From positions 1-49,463 of the forward strand of contig DASVWZ010000177.1 of the NCBI GenBank assembly GCA_036392935.1: 49,463 bases of DNA. Direction: 5' to 3'. Below the pieces are notes generated by a model. That model saw only the letters and a program-made list of their open reading frames with translations, was not told the origin of the DNA and did not search any database. The stretch comes from DASVWZ01 sp036392935 (GTDB lineage: Bacteria > Acidobacteriota > Terriglobia > Terriglobales > Acidobacteriaceae). A program made the position numbers and the translations under genes. Every line of letters begins with the position of its first letter. Position 1 is the first letter of the stretch. Below, piece by piece: positions 7,878-15,193 of the stretch.

Positions 7878-8807
7878 CTACTCAAGAACGATGTTGAAGT
7901 TCTGCTGGATGCCGTATCTGCGGATCCATTTCACGGTGTAGCAGGGACTTTGCACTCCCTTTGAGGTGCACGCGTTCCCGGTCACTTGTGTGTATTCGGG
8001 TGTTGCCAGCACGGTCGACGTAGTAACGGTGGCAGGGCCGGGGGCGGGTTCTTCGCAAGTTTTTCCGTGTTGGACCACATAAATCTTGCCGGTGGGGAAG
8101 GTGGGCGAAGTGAGCGGGTAATTGCTGTCAGGACTGCAGTTTCCGTTGTTGGGGCCGTTCTGCGCGCCGGGCCAAAAGCCAAAATTTGCATCGGAGGCGA
8201 GGACCACATCGACGGGATACTTAACGGTCGGTCCAGCCGGCCCGAAATCCACTGTGCCGGCGTCGTAGATGATTCTGCGGCCCTGGGTCACGGTGATGCG
8301 CCAAAGCAGATCGTCAGTGGAATCGGCAGTGTTGTCTTCGTACCAGGTGGCGATTTGCCCGCAGGGCATGTACGGAACGCCCGATGCGCCGGTGCCATTC
8401 ACCAGCGCGTCGCAGCCGATGCCGTTGCCGAAGCTCGGCGTATTTTCCAGCCTCCATACATAAGAGGGGAATCCGGTAACGATTCCGCCCAGTGGAAGCG
8501 CAATCGAGGGGTTGCCAACTGTGGGGCAATCCGGGTTGGCGGGCGAATTGCCGAAGCAGGGCCACAAGTCGGAGCCGTCGGCATTGGCTCCGATGATGGG
8601 ATAGTCCTGCGTGAACGTGGCCTGAAGGCCATTGAGGTCTGGAATTCTTGCGTTGAGAGGCTGGATGGCGTTCGTATTTCCGCGAGAGAGAGGCATAGCT
8701 TGGCGGTGAAAGTGCGCGTCCTGCTGCGCGACTGCCGGTTGTCCAAAGACTGAGAAAGCGACGATCACCGCGCTGGCGACCGAGCAAAACTTCACAACTG
8801 AATTCAT
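7878..8807 (-). CDS. Secreted protein of unknown function with eight cysteines
   Basis: I do not recognise this 309-residue protein. It has a clear signal peptide (Met-Asn-Ser-Val-Val-Lys, hydrophobic core, Ala-Val-Ala-Gln at about 25-28), and the mature part has eight Cys, mostly next to Pro, Asn or Gly (for example Trp-Pro-Cys-Phe-Gly-Asn, Pro-Asp-Cys-Pro-Thr, Gly-Cys-Asp-Ala and Ser-Pro-Cys-Tyr-Thr). An even number of Cys in an exported protein suggests disulfides. It is rich in Gly, Asn, Pro and Thr, as in beta-rich extracellular proteins. AGGAGG lies seven bases before the ATG. It could be a cell-surface or periplasmic binding protein, but nothing shows that. Confidence 0.8.
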   Translation of the reverse strand: MNSVVKFCSVASAVIVAFSVFGQPAVAQQDAHFHRQAMPLSRGNTNAIQPLNARIPDLNGLQATFTQDYPIIGANADGSDLWPCFGNSPANPDCPTVGNPSIALPLGGIVTGFPSYVWRLENTPSFGNGIGCDALVNGTGASGVPYMPCGQIATWYEDNTADSTDDLLWRITVTQGRRIIYDAGTVDFGPAGPTVKYPVDVVLASDANFGFWPGAQNGPNNGNCSPDSNYPLTSPTFPTGKIYVVQHGKTCEEPAPGPATVTTSTVLATPEYTQVTGNACTSKGVQSPCYTVKWIRRYGIQQNFNIVLE

Positions 8808-8949
8808 GGAAAATCCTCCTGATGAGGAGGATTGTGGCAGCCAAGGGGGTTTGCCGAAAGGCCTGGTGCGGACTATTTTCGGACAGAAACGGACACAACT
8901 GGGACGGAGCTGTGTTTTGAGAGCGGGCTTTCGCTACCGGCGCAATTTA

Positions 8950-9393
8950 CTACACTGCCATCTTGGCGGAATACCATTCGGCGACGACTTTTTGAATCGT
9001 CTGTTGCCATTGCGCCGATGGAAGCGGCTCAGTTTGTGGCTTTGGCATGGGCAAGACAGGATGCCGAGGCTGATTTTGCTTCCTCACCGATCTGGCTGCG
9101 CCGGGCAATTCGCGAATGTAGGTGGGTGGGCCAACGAGCAGTGCGATACGCTGATCTGGCCTGGCGAGGCGGATACGCGCCGAGAGCAGATAGGAATCGT
9201 CCGCCTTCGTTTCAGCTGCCACCAGAATCAAATCGTAGGCTCCGCTGCGCCACAGCGATTCGGCACGGTCGAGATTATCGGCGGCGTGGACTTCGATCTC
9301 CATACCGCGCAGCATGGCGGCGCGCAGTTTTTGTTTGCGGATGTCTTGATCGATCAGCAGGATGGTGCGGCGGTCGTTGTACGGATTCATCAT
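8950..9393 (-). CDS. Degenerate response-regulator receiver protein
   Basis: The product (about 147 residues) resembles a stand-alone receiver domain: Thr-Ile-Leu-Leu-Ile-Asp-Gln-Asp-Ile opens strand 1 with part of the acidic pocket, and Tyr-Asp-Leu-Ile-Leu-Val-Ala-Ala-Glu occupies strand 3. The position that normally carries the phosphorylated Asp appears to be Ala, and the usual conserved Lys region reads Leu-Leu-Val-Gly-Pro-Pro. So it is probably not a phosphorylation switch. A Pro/Gln-rich tail follows. I start it at the ATG pair near 9393-9388 because GAGGGGGG lies just upstream; an ATG at 9411 is also open. Confidence 0.75.
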   Translation of the reverse strand: MMNPYNDRRTILLIDQDIRKQKLRAAMLRGMEIEVHAADNLDRAESLWRSGAYDLILVAAETKADDSYLLSARIRLARPDQRIALLVGPPTYIRELPGAARSVRKQNQPRHPVLPMPKPQTEPLPSAQWQQTIQKVVAEWYSAKMAV

Positions 9394-9752
9394 GGTCCCC
9401 CCTCGCGGCATTCGCGCCGCTTTTCTAAAACCAGAGAACCCGAAGCGAGTTCAGGCTCTCCGGAGTTTCCACGTGGCAGAAAAATTTTCGTATTAACAGA
9501 GTCAGAATATGCCTTACAGGTTGCGTGGATATTTCGCAGTTGTTAAGTTTTTGTAAATTTCGAGGAGCGGTGGGGCAAAGCGGTAGGCGAGATTGGGAAT
9601 GGCAGGGGCGAATCGCCGGGAGATTTGTCTGGAGCCGCCGCGCGGCAGGCGGCCCGCAGCGGCTAAAGCCGGCCGGTGGGATGGCGCCAATCGGCACGAG
9701 TCAACTCGTGCTCTCCCGGGACGTGACTTGCTTTTACGAGCGGGTGACGGGT
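9394..9752. other. Intergenic region with GC-rich dispersed-type repeat
   Basis: No convincing gene is seen. The part near 9480-9560 is A+T-rich and lies upstream of the receiver gene, so it probably holds its promoter. The part near 9600-9720 is G+C-rich, with a GGCTAAAGCCGG-like motif and the palindrome listed separately, and looks like a dispersed chromosomal repeat. Confidence 0.5.
9694..9711. repeat. Perfect 18-base palindrome (hairpin)
   Basis: GCACGAGT, two bases, ACTCGTGC: both arms match perfectly. It sits in the GC-rich repeat just downstream of the TlpA-like gene (which stops at 9753 on the minus strand). It could act as a transcript-end hairpin but has no adjacent T-run. Confidence 0.6.
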
Positions 9753-10238
9753 CTACAGCTTGGTGAGGAAATCCACGACTTCGGGCGAGTTCCAATCGAC
9801 CGGGCCGATGAATTTGCGGCGAACGATGCCGTCACGACCGATGATGTAGGTCTCGGGCCAGCGAAAAGTGCCGTATAGGTCAGGGACTTTGTGGTCGCCG
9901 TCGCGGACGGTGAGAAACGGCACTTTGTGCTCGGTGAGAAATTGATGGTAGGCGTTCTGATCGACGTCAACGCTGACGCCAAGGACGACCACGCCTTTAT
10001 CCTGGAGCTTTTGCGACATCTGGATCAGCGAAGGCATTTCTTCGACGCAGGGCGGGCACCAAGTGGCCCAGAAATTCAGGACGACAACTTTGCCGCGCAG
10101 GTCGGTGAGCGCGACTTTCTTGTCGGAATCCTGAGCGGTGAAATCGGGCGCCTGGGTGCCGATGCGCGGCGGGCGCGCGCCGCCGTAACAACCGCACAGC
10201 AGAATTAACAGGATGGCAGTTAAAAGGACCCGTCGCAC
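9753..10238 (-). CDS. TlpA/ResA-like thioredoxin-fold lipoprotein
   Basis: The 161-residue product begins with a short hydrophobic segment ending in a lipobox-like Leu-Leu-Cys-Gly-Cys, so it is probably membrane-anchored and faces the periplasm. The thioredoxin fold follows, with Ala-Pro-Asp-Phe-Thr-Ala, Leu-Arg-Gly-Lys-Val-Val-Val-Leu-Asn-Phe-Trp-Ala-Thr and the active site Trp-Cys-Pro-Pro-Cys. A cis-Pro candidate lies in Arg-Trp-Pro-Glu-Thr-Tyr. The family reduces disulfides in extracytoplasmic proteins, often for cytochrome c maturation. It starts at a GTG (10238) with no strong ribosome site. The glycosyltransferase gene diverges from it. Confidence 0.92.
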   Translation of the reverse strand: MRRVLLTAILLILLCGCYGGARPPRIGTQAPDFTAQDSDKKVALTDLRGKVVVLNFWATWCPPCVEEMPSLIQMSQKLQDKGVVVLGVSVDVDQNAYHQFLTEHKVPFLTVRDGDHKVPDLYGTFRWPETYIIGRDGIVRRKFIGPVDWNSPEVVDFLTKL

Positions 10239-10329
10239 CCGGCTATGATACAGGATTCGTTGGCCGGGACGCAGTGAGTTGGGGTTTTGATGTTTGCGGC
10301 CGATGCGGTTTTCTCAGGAGGGGATTGAT

Positions 10330-11415
10330 TTGCGATTGCGGTTCATTACGTCTACACCCATGAATGTGTTTGCCGGGAGCGGAACGTTTGTGGGGATCTC
10401 AGGGCTGGCGGCGGCTTTGCGAGGGCTGGGCGTTGAGGTTGAGGTTGTTGTTCCGCGATTCAGATTTCCTATTTATACGGTGCAGCGAGTTGTGTTCAAT
10501 GAGATGCTGCGATTTCGGCCCATGGCACCGGCGGATGTGACGGTCGGGTTTGACATGGATGGATATGCGATTGCGGGCCGAGGCGCGCACGTGGCTTCGA
10601 TTAAAGGTGTGATTGCGGATGAGATGAGATTTGAGTCGGGCATGACGCGCGCGACCATGCGCTGGCAGGCGCGTTGCGAACGGCTGCATGTGCAGCGGGC
10701 AGGTAGGGTGATCACTACCAGCCAGTATGCGGCGGGACGGATTCGCGAGCTGTATGGATTTAGCGGCGAGGTTGCGATTGTGCCGGAGTTGATTGATCTG
10801 GCGGCGTGGCAGGGTCTTTTGGCGGCGAACCAGGTTGAGCGTGAGCCGGGGAAGTTTGTGGTGCTGACGGTGTGCAGGTTTTATCCGCGGAAACGGCTGG
10901 AGGTTTTGCTGGGTGCGGCGGAGCGGCTGCGGGAGAAGATTCCGGGTTTGCAGGTGCGGGTTGTTGGCGGAGGGCCGCAGGCGGCGCGATTGCGGCGAAT
11001 CTGGCGGGAGAAGAATTTGCAGGGAAGGGTGGTCTGGCTGGAGGACATCCCTCAGCTTGAATTGGTGCGTGAGTACAACCGCTGCCATGCTTTCTGCTTA
11101 CCGAGCGTGCAGGAGGGTTTCGGGCTGGTGTTTCTGGAAGCCATGGCTGCGGGAAAGCCGATGGTTGCGTCGCGGGCGGGCGCCGTGCCAGAAGTTATGC
11201 CGCAGGGGCTGCTGGCGAAGCCGGATGATGAGGAAGACCTGGCGGAGAATCTTTTCAGGTTATATCGAGATGCCGAACTTCGACGGTCGCTGGCGGCGGC
11301 GGGGTTGGAGTTTGTGAAGCAGTTCGATGCGCCGCGGGTGGCGCGAGTGTTTCTGGATGCGATTGCGCCGGTGGCGCGCTATTCGGCGGCGGCGGGGAAA
11401 AGTCATGTATTCTGA
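10330..11415 (+). CDS. GT4-type glycosyltransferase
   Basis: The product (about 361 residues) is a GT-B-fold glycosyltransferase of the GT4 type. The N-terminal half has the Gly-rich Phe-Ala-Gly-Ser-Gly-Thr-Phe-Val-Gly loop. The C-terminal half has the Val-Cys-Arg-Phe-Tyr-Pro-Arg-Lys-Arg phosphate-binding motif and the Glu-Gly-Phe-Gly-Leu-Val-Phe-Leu-Glu E-x7-E motif near residues 274-282. GT4 enzymes are retaining and use nucleotide sugars. I start it at TTG 10330, because AGGAGGGG lies about seven bases upstream; an in-frame ATG at 10294 is also open. It ends three bases before the first PTPS gene, so it belongs to the pterin cluster by position. Whether it glycosylates a pterin is inference. 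Confidence 0.85.
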   Translation: MRLRFITSTPMNVFAGSGTFVGISGLAAALRGLGVEVEVVVPRFRFPIYTVQRVVFNEMLRFRPMAPADVTVGFDMDGYAIAGRGAHVASIKGVIADEMRFESGMTRATMRWQARCERLHVQRAGRVITTSQYAAGRIRELYGFSGEVAIVPELIDLAAWQGLLAANQVEREPGKFVVLTVCRFYPRKRLEVLLGAAERLREKIPGLQVRVVGGGPQAARLRRIWREKNLQGRVVWLEDIPQLELVREYNRCHAFCLPSVQEGFGLVFLEAMAAGKPMVASRAGAVPEVMPQGLLAKPDDEEDLAENLFRLYRDAELRRSLAAAGLEFVKQFDAPRVARVFLDAIAPVARYSAAAGKSHVF

Positions 11416-11418
11416 AAT

Positions 11419-11850
11419 GTGGCGACGAATGGCAGTGGAATGGTCTATCTGACGCGGAAAGCCGAGTTTGCGGCGTCGCATTATTATCACAACCCGGAGT
11501 TTTCGGCGGAGGAAAATCTGCGGCTGTTCGGGAAGTGCAACAATCCCAACGGCCACGGGCACAATTACACGCTGGAAGTGACGGTGAAGGGCGAGGTCGA
11601 TCCGCGGTCGGGATTTGTGGTGGATTTGAAGCAGCTAAAAGAAGTGATGAATAGGGAAGTGCTGGATGCGATGGACCATCGCTTTCTGAATAAAGAAGTG
11701 CCGGAGTTTCTTACGAAGATTCCGACGACGGAAAATCTGGCGATTGCGATCTGGCAGCGGCTGGAGCCGAAATTGAAAGCGGCGCAGTTGCATCGGGTGC
11801 GGGTCTATGAGACGCCGGATCTGTTCGTGGATGTTTACGGGGAAGCATGA
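11419..11850 (+). CDS. 6-pyruvoyl-tetrahydropterin synthase/QueD paralogue 1
   Basis: The 143-residue protein belongs to the PTPS/QueD family. His in Phe-Ala-Ala-Ser-His and the His-Gly-His of Asn-Pro-Asn-Gly-His-Gly-His-Asn-Tyr are the three zinc ligands expected. The catalytic Cys sits in Gly-Lys-Cys-Asn-Asn-Pro, the Asp-His pair in Ala-Met-Asp-His-Arg-Phe, and the substrate-binding Glu in Val-Tyr-Glu-Thr-Pro. So it has the full active site. Family members turn 7,8-dihydroneopterin triphosphate into 6-pyruvoyltetrahydropterin or 6-carboxytetrahydropterin. GTG 11419 is the annotated start; ATG 11440 is also possible. The stop overlaps the start of the second paralogue. Confidence 0.93.
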   Translation: MATNGSGMVYLTRKAEFAASHYYHNPEFSAEENLRLFGKCNNPNGHGHNYTLEVTVKGEVDPRSGFVVDLKQLKEVMNREVLDAMDHRFLNKEVPEFLTKIPTTENLAIAIWQRLEPKLKAAQLHRVRVYETPDLFVDVYGEA

Positions 11851-12257
11851 AAGCCCATCTGACGCGAAGATACATGTTCTCGGCGTCGCATCGTTTGCAC
11901 AGCGACGAGATGACGGCGGCGGAGAACGAGGCGACGTATGGCAAGTGCAATAATCCGCATGGACATGGGCACAATTACACGCTGGAAGTGACGGTCAGCG
12001 GGCCGGTGGATGAGAGCACGGGGATGGTTTGCAATCTGGTTGACCTGGATGGTTTCGTGCAGCGGGAGGTTCTGGAGCGGTACGGTCATCAGAATCTGAA
12101 TACGCTGCCGGAATTTCGGGATGAAGTGCCGACGACGGAAAATCTGTGCGTGGCGGTGTTTGACATTTTGCAGCGCGGGTTCCGCTTGGCGCATCTGGAT
12201 AAGGTGAGATTTGAAGAGACGATGATGAATTCGTTTGAATACGCGGGAAGTTCGTAG
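11847..12257 (+). CDS. 6-pyruvoyl-tetrahydropterin synthase/QueD paralogue 2
   Basis: The 136-residue protein is a second PTPS/QueD-family member, overlapping the first by ATGA. It keeps the zinc ligands (Ser-Ala-Ser-His and His-Gly-His) and the catalytic Cys in Gly-Lys-Cys-Asn-Asn-Pro, and shares the Gly-His-Gly-His-Asn-Tyr-Thr-Leu-Glu-Val-Thr-Val stretch with paralogue 1. In paralogue 1 the catalytic pair is Asp-His; here the aligned stretch reads Arg-Tyr-Gly-His-Gln, so the Asp is replaced by Gly. The downstream Glu (Phe-Glu-Glu-Thr-Met) is kept. This suggests it has altered activity, for example a different product or reductase-like activity on pterin, but that is not shown. Confidence 0.92.
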   Translation: MKAHLTRRYMFSASHRLHSDEMTAAENEATYGKCNNPHGHGHNYTLEVTVSGPVDESTGMVCNLVDLDGFVQREVLERYGHQNLNTLPEFRDEVPTTENLCVAVFDILQRGFRLAHLDKVRFEETMMNSFEYAGSS

Positions 12258-12262
12258 TTTGC

Positions 12263-12324
12263 GATTTGTAATTTGTAATTGAATAGGGCGTCAGGCAGAG
12301 ATGAAAAATTACAAATTACAAATC
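12263..12324 (+). repeat. 18-base perfect inverted repeat upstream of folE
   Basis: GATTTGTAATTTGTAATT at 12263-12280 is the exact reverse complement of 12307-12324, with a 26-base loop. AGTTTG just before the left arm pairs with CAAACT after a short interruption on the right. A transcript would form a long stem just before the folE start at 12345. Such A+T-rich TTACAAATT repeats can also be dispersed sequences, so a regulatory role is a guess. Confidence 0.6.
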
Positions 12325-12344
12325 ACCAAATTACAAACTAACCA

Positions 12345-12947
12345 ATGAAAACTGAATCCGTTGAAAATCCGACTTTAACTTCGGCCAGCTTTGAAGAGCT
12401 GGTGCGCGAGATGATCGTGCGTCTGGGCGAAGATCCGACGCGCGAAGGGCTGGTGGATACGCCAGAGCGGGTACATCGCGCTTACGAATATTTCACGAAG
12501 GGATATCGCGAAGATCCCGAGGCCATGCTGAAAGACGCGCTGTTCAGCGTCAATTACGACGAAATGGTCATTATTAAAGACGTGGAGATGTTCAGCCTGT
12601 GCGAGCATCATATGCTGCCGTTTTTCGGCAAGGTGCACGTGGCGTATATTCCGAACGGCAAGGTTATCGGGCTGAGCAAGATTCCGCGGCTGGTTGAGAT
12701 TTTTGCGCGGCGGTTGCAGATTCAGGAGCGGCTGACCACGCAGATTGCAGAGACGATTCAGAATGCGATTCAGCCGCAAGGAGTCGGCGTGGTGGTCGAA
12801 GCGCGGCATCTCTGCATGATGATGCGCGGAGTGGAGAAACAGCATTCGGCAGCGGTGACTTCGTCGATGCTCGGCTGCTTCCGCGACTCGCAGGAGACGC
12901 GAAGTGAGTTTTTGTCATTGATTCGGCAAAGGCCGAACGGGGTGTAG
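12345..12947 (+). CDS. folE: GTP cyclohydrolase I
   Basis: The 200-residue product has the FolE signature: Cys-Glu-His-His-Met-Leu-Pro-Phe-Phe-Gly (zinc ligands Cys and His), Gly-Leu-Ser-Lys-Ile-Pro-Arg-Leu-Val and a second Cys in Arg-His-Leu-Cys-Met-Met-Met-Arg-Gly. It converts GTP to 7,8-dihydroneopterin triphosphate, the precursor for folate, biopterin and queuosine branches. Its position directly after two PTPS paralogues and before an SDR points to a tetrahydropterin rather than only a folate role. A long inverted repeat lies between the second PTPS gene and this start. Confidence 0.96.
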   Translation: MKTESVENPTLTSASFEELVREMIVRLGEDPTREGLVDTPERVHRAYEYFTKGYREDPEAMLKDALFSVNYDEMVIIKDVEMFSLCEHHMLPFFGKVHVAYIPNGKVIGLSKIPRLVEIFARRLQIQERLTTQIAETIQNAIQPQGVGVVVEARHLCMMMRGVEKQHSAAVTSSMLGCFRDSQETRSEFLSLIRQRPNGV

Positions 12948-13013
12948 GGCAGGCGGTTTTGCGGTGTTAATCTGCTGCGGTTTAGTGGAGCGGTTTGCTA
13001 CCCTTGTCTTCGC

Positions 13014-13772
13014 ATGCCTCGAAAGAATTCCAAACATTCGAATGCGTCGGCGGCTCAATCGAAGCTGCGTGGGAAGATTGCGCTCGTCACAGGCGCCAGC
13101 CGCGGGATTGGACTGGCGATTGCGGAGGCGTTGGCGGCGCAAGGATGTTCGGTGGCGATTACGGGGCGGGATGAGGCCGCGCTGAAGAGGGTGGCGATGC
13201 GGCTGGCTAGGATTGGGACGGAAATTCTTCCGGCGGTTTGTGATGTGCGCGATGAAGATTCAGTCGCGGTAATGATGACTGAGGTCAAGCGAAAGTTCGG
13301 GCGCATCGACATTCTGGTGAACAATGCTGGCATCTCTCACCTGAGCACGCCCGCGGCGAAGGTTTCTCACGCTCTGTGGAAGGATGTTATCGAGACGAAT
13401 CTGACGGGTTTGTTCCTCGTTACGCAGGCGGCACTGCCGCTGATGAAAAAGGGTAGCGTAATCGTGAACAATTTGTCGGTGGCGGCGAAGGTCGCGTTCA
13501 CCGGAATGTCTGCCTACAACGCTTCGAAAGCTGGCGCACTGGCGTTTACCAATACCTTGCGCGAGGAACTAAGAGAGCAGGGAATTAAGGTTGTTGCTTT
13601 AATTCCTGGCGCCACTGACACAGAAATTTGGGAGACGCTGTGGCCAGAGGCGCCGCGAGAAAAGATGATGTCGGCGGAAGCGGTTGCGCAGGCGCTGATC
13701 GGCGTGCTGTCGGTTCCGGAGGATGGGACGGTGGAAGAGTTAATCATCCGGCCCAATGTTGGGTCCTTGTAA
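13014..13772 (+). CDS. Short-chain dehydrogenase/reductase
   Basis: The 252-residue protein is a classical SDR: Gly motif Thr-Gly-Ala-Ser-Arg-Gly-Ile-Gly near residues 27-34, Asn-Asn-Ala-Gly near residues 107-110, and catalytic Tyr-Asn-Ala-Ser-Lys (Tyr-x3-Lys) near residues 166-170. The Arg after the Gly motif resembles NADP-preferring members. The family has many substrates. Next to folE and two PTPS genes it could act as a sepiapterin-reductase-like enzyme, but the sequence does not decide it. It lies 66 bases after folE and could be in the same transcript. Confidence 0.88.
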   Translation: MPRKNSKHSNASAAQSKLRGKIALVTGASRGIGLAIAEALAAQGCSVAITGRDEAALKRVAMRLARIGTEILPAVCDVRDEDSVAVMMTEVKRKFGRIDILVNNAGISHLSTPAAKVSHALWKDVIETNLTGLFLVTQAALPLMKKGSVIVNNLSVAAKVAFTGMSAYNASKAGALAFTNTLREELREQGIKVVALIPGATDTEIWETLWPEAPREKMMSAEAVAQALIGVLSVPEDGTVEELIIRPNVGSL

Positions 13773-13784
13773 GTTCTAAGAATT

Positions 13785-13806
13785 GGGTGGCACTTGCGCG
13801 CCACCC
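13785..13806. terminator. Hairpin between convergent SDR and SPFH genes
   Basis: GGGTGGC and GCCACCC (7 base pairs, 8-base loop) sit between two converging stop codons. No T-run follows, so it may end transcripts in either direction only partly. Confidence 0.45.
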
Positions 13807-13811
13807 GTCAC

Positions 13812-14795
13812 CTACTGCTCGGCTTTTGGCAACTGCAGCAGCAAGCCGCCGCCCTGGCCGCTTTGAACGGTCGGAAGCTGGCCATTCCACTTCTCGATCA
13901 GCGCTCGCTGGTTTTCGAGCCTTCTTAGTTCCAATAACTGCGGCGTCAACGAGTTCTGCCGGATGCGGTTGGCATCGGCTTCGCCCTGTGCGCGCGTTAC
14001 CTGCGACTTGGCATCGCCATCGGCCTCGGCAATTTTCTTGGCCGCTTCGGCCTGCGTGGTCGCGAGTTCATTCTTAGCGCGCTCGGCTTCCTGGATCGCC
14101 TGGGCTTTTGCCGTGATCGCCTGCGCAATGACTGACGGCACGCGCGGCGCGCCGATGAAGCCAAATTGCTGCACGCCAACGCCAACGTTCGCCACCTTAT
14201 CCTGGATCTGTTTTTCAACTTTTCCCAGAAACTCGGCCTTCTTCTCGCCATAGACATCCTCCACGGTGTACGCGGAAGCGACTTCGTTCAGCGAGTTGCG
14301 AACGATGTCGCGCAGAATGCCATGGGTGAAGCGGTCGAGATTATTCACCCGATACTTCACGTAAAAGTCCGGCACCTTGCTCGGTTCAATCGCATAGGAC
14401 AAAGAAACATCGGCGAAAATTTCCATGCCCTCCTTGCTGTTGAAGCCCATTTCTTCGTTCAGCGGGTTGCCTTCGTTTACATTCTTCGTCCATTTGACGG
14501 TTTGCACGTAGGTCGGGAACTCGATGACCTGCGTGGTCAACGGGCTGTAAACCACCCATCCGGTGCGCACGGGAATTTCCGATGCGCCGCGCTGGCTGCC
14601 CGCCAGGTTTACTTCCACGCCGACGTAACCGGCTTCAATTCTGGTTACGCTGACCAGCAGGCTCGAAATCAGCCAGAGGCCGATCAACACGGCGGCGATA
14701 ATCAACAGTGGAGCCAGGAATTTCCGCCCGGAAAAACCTGGAACCATGTTGATGGTGTGTCGATTGCTGTCACGATCATTGTCAAATATCGTCAT
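13812..14795 (-). CDS. Prohibitin/SPFH-domain membrane protein
   Basis: The 327-residue protein has one membrane segment at about 28-50, then an SPFH/Band 7 domain at about 55-230 with Glu-Ala-Gly-Tyr-Val-Gly-Val-Glu-Val-Asn-Leu and Val-Val-Tyr-Ser-Pro-Leu-Thr-Thr. A long Ala/Glu/Lys-rich coiled coil follows (about 235-320) with Ala-Glu-Arg-Ala-Lys-Asn-Glu and Ala-Lys-Lys-Ile-Ala-Glu-Ala. This is the layout of prohibitins and HflK/C-like proteins, which form ring scaffolds in membranes and modulate proteases. The ATG follows GGAGGAG by three bases. The small membrane-protein gene at 14792-14977 overlaps its start by 4 bases. Confidence 0.9.
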   Translation of the reverse strand: MTIFDNDRDSNRHTINMVPGFSGRKFLAPLLIIAAVLIGLWLISSLLVSVTRIEAGYVGVEVNLAGSQRGASEIPVRTGWVVYSPLTTQVIEFPTYVQTVKWTKNVNEGNPLNEEMGFNSKEGMEIFADVSLSYAIEPSKVPDFYVKYRVNNLDRFTHGILRDIVRNSLNEVASAYTVEDVYGEKKAEFLGKVEKQIQDKVANVGVGVQQFGFIGAPRVPSVIAQAITAKAQAIQEAERAKNELATTQAEAAKKIAEADGDAKSQVTRAQGEADANRIRQNSLTPQLLELRRLENQRALIEKWNGQLPTVQSGQGGGLLLQLPKAEQ

Positions 14796-14977
14796 AGTCT
14801 CCTCCAGATCGTGTGCACAGCCACTGGCACGATCACCAGAAGTGTAAAGATCAAAGCGAGTCCGCCGATTACGGCACTATCGCGAGGCTGATTCAGGAAG
14901 TGGAACGCCTCGAGAAGCACCGCATAAGCAGCCAGACATACTAACAGCGTCGCCATCAGGCGAAAGTGATGTCGCAT
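14792..14977 (-). CDS. Small two-helix membrane protein
   Basis: The 61-residue product has two hydrophobic segments (about 8-27 and 37-56) separated by a polar Asn-Gln-Pro-Arg-Asp loop. It overlaps the SPFH gene by 4 bases, so it is translationally coupled, and GGAG lies 6 bases before the ATG. It may be a small partner of the SPFH protein; I know no family for it. Confidence 0.65.
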   Translation of the reverse strand: MRHHFRLMATLLVCLAAYAVLLEAFHFLNQPRDSAVIGGLALIFTLLVIVPVAVHTIWRRL

Positions 14978-15162
14978 GTTTTTCTCCGGGAGTTCAGGCC
15001 TGGGGAAGAATTGTTCTTAACCTGGGAATTACCGGACGCGGCTTGAGAAGGTCGTCAGCATGGCTACAAACCATCCTTTCAACGACAATATGTGGATGGT
15101 GGAATTGTCCGCTCGGATTCAGAGTAGATCTTCCATCGAATCATCGAGTTGCAGTTTTTGCA

Positions 15163-15185
15163 GTGTACATACAATTAATGTACAC
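15163..15185. promoter_or_regulatory. Palindromic operator upstream of the BrnT/BrnA operon
   Basis: GTGTACAT, a 7-base spacer, ATGTACAC: a perfect inverted repeat. TTGCAG (15158-15163) and TACACT (15181-15186), 17 bases apart, form a weak promoter-like pair around it. BrnA-type antitoxins commonly autorepress, so this is a good operator candidate. Confidence 0.6.
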
Positions 15186-15193
15186 TGGCTACA

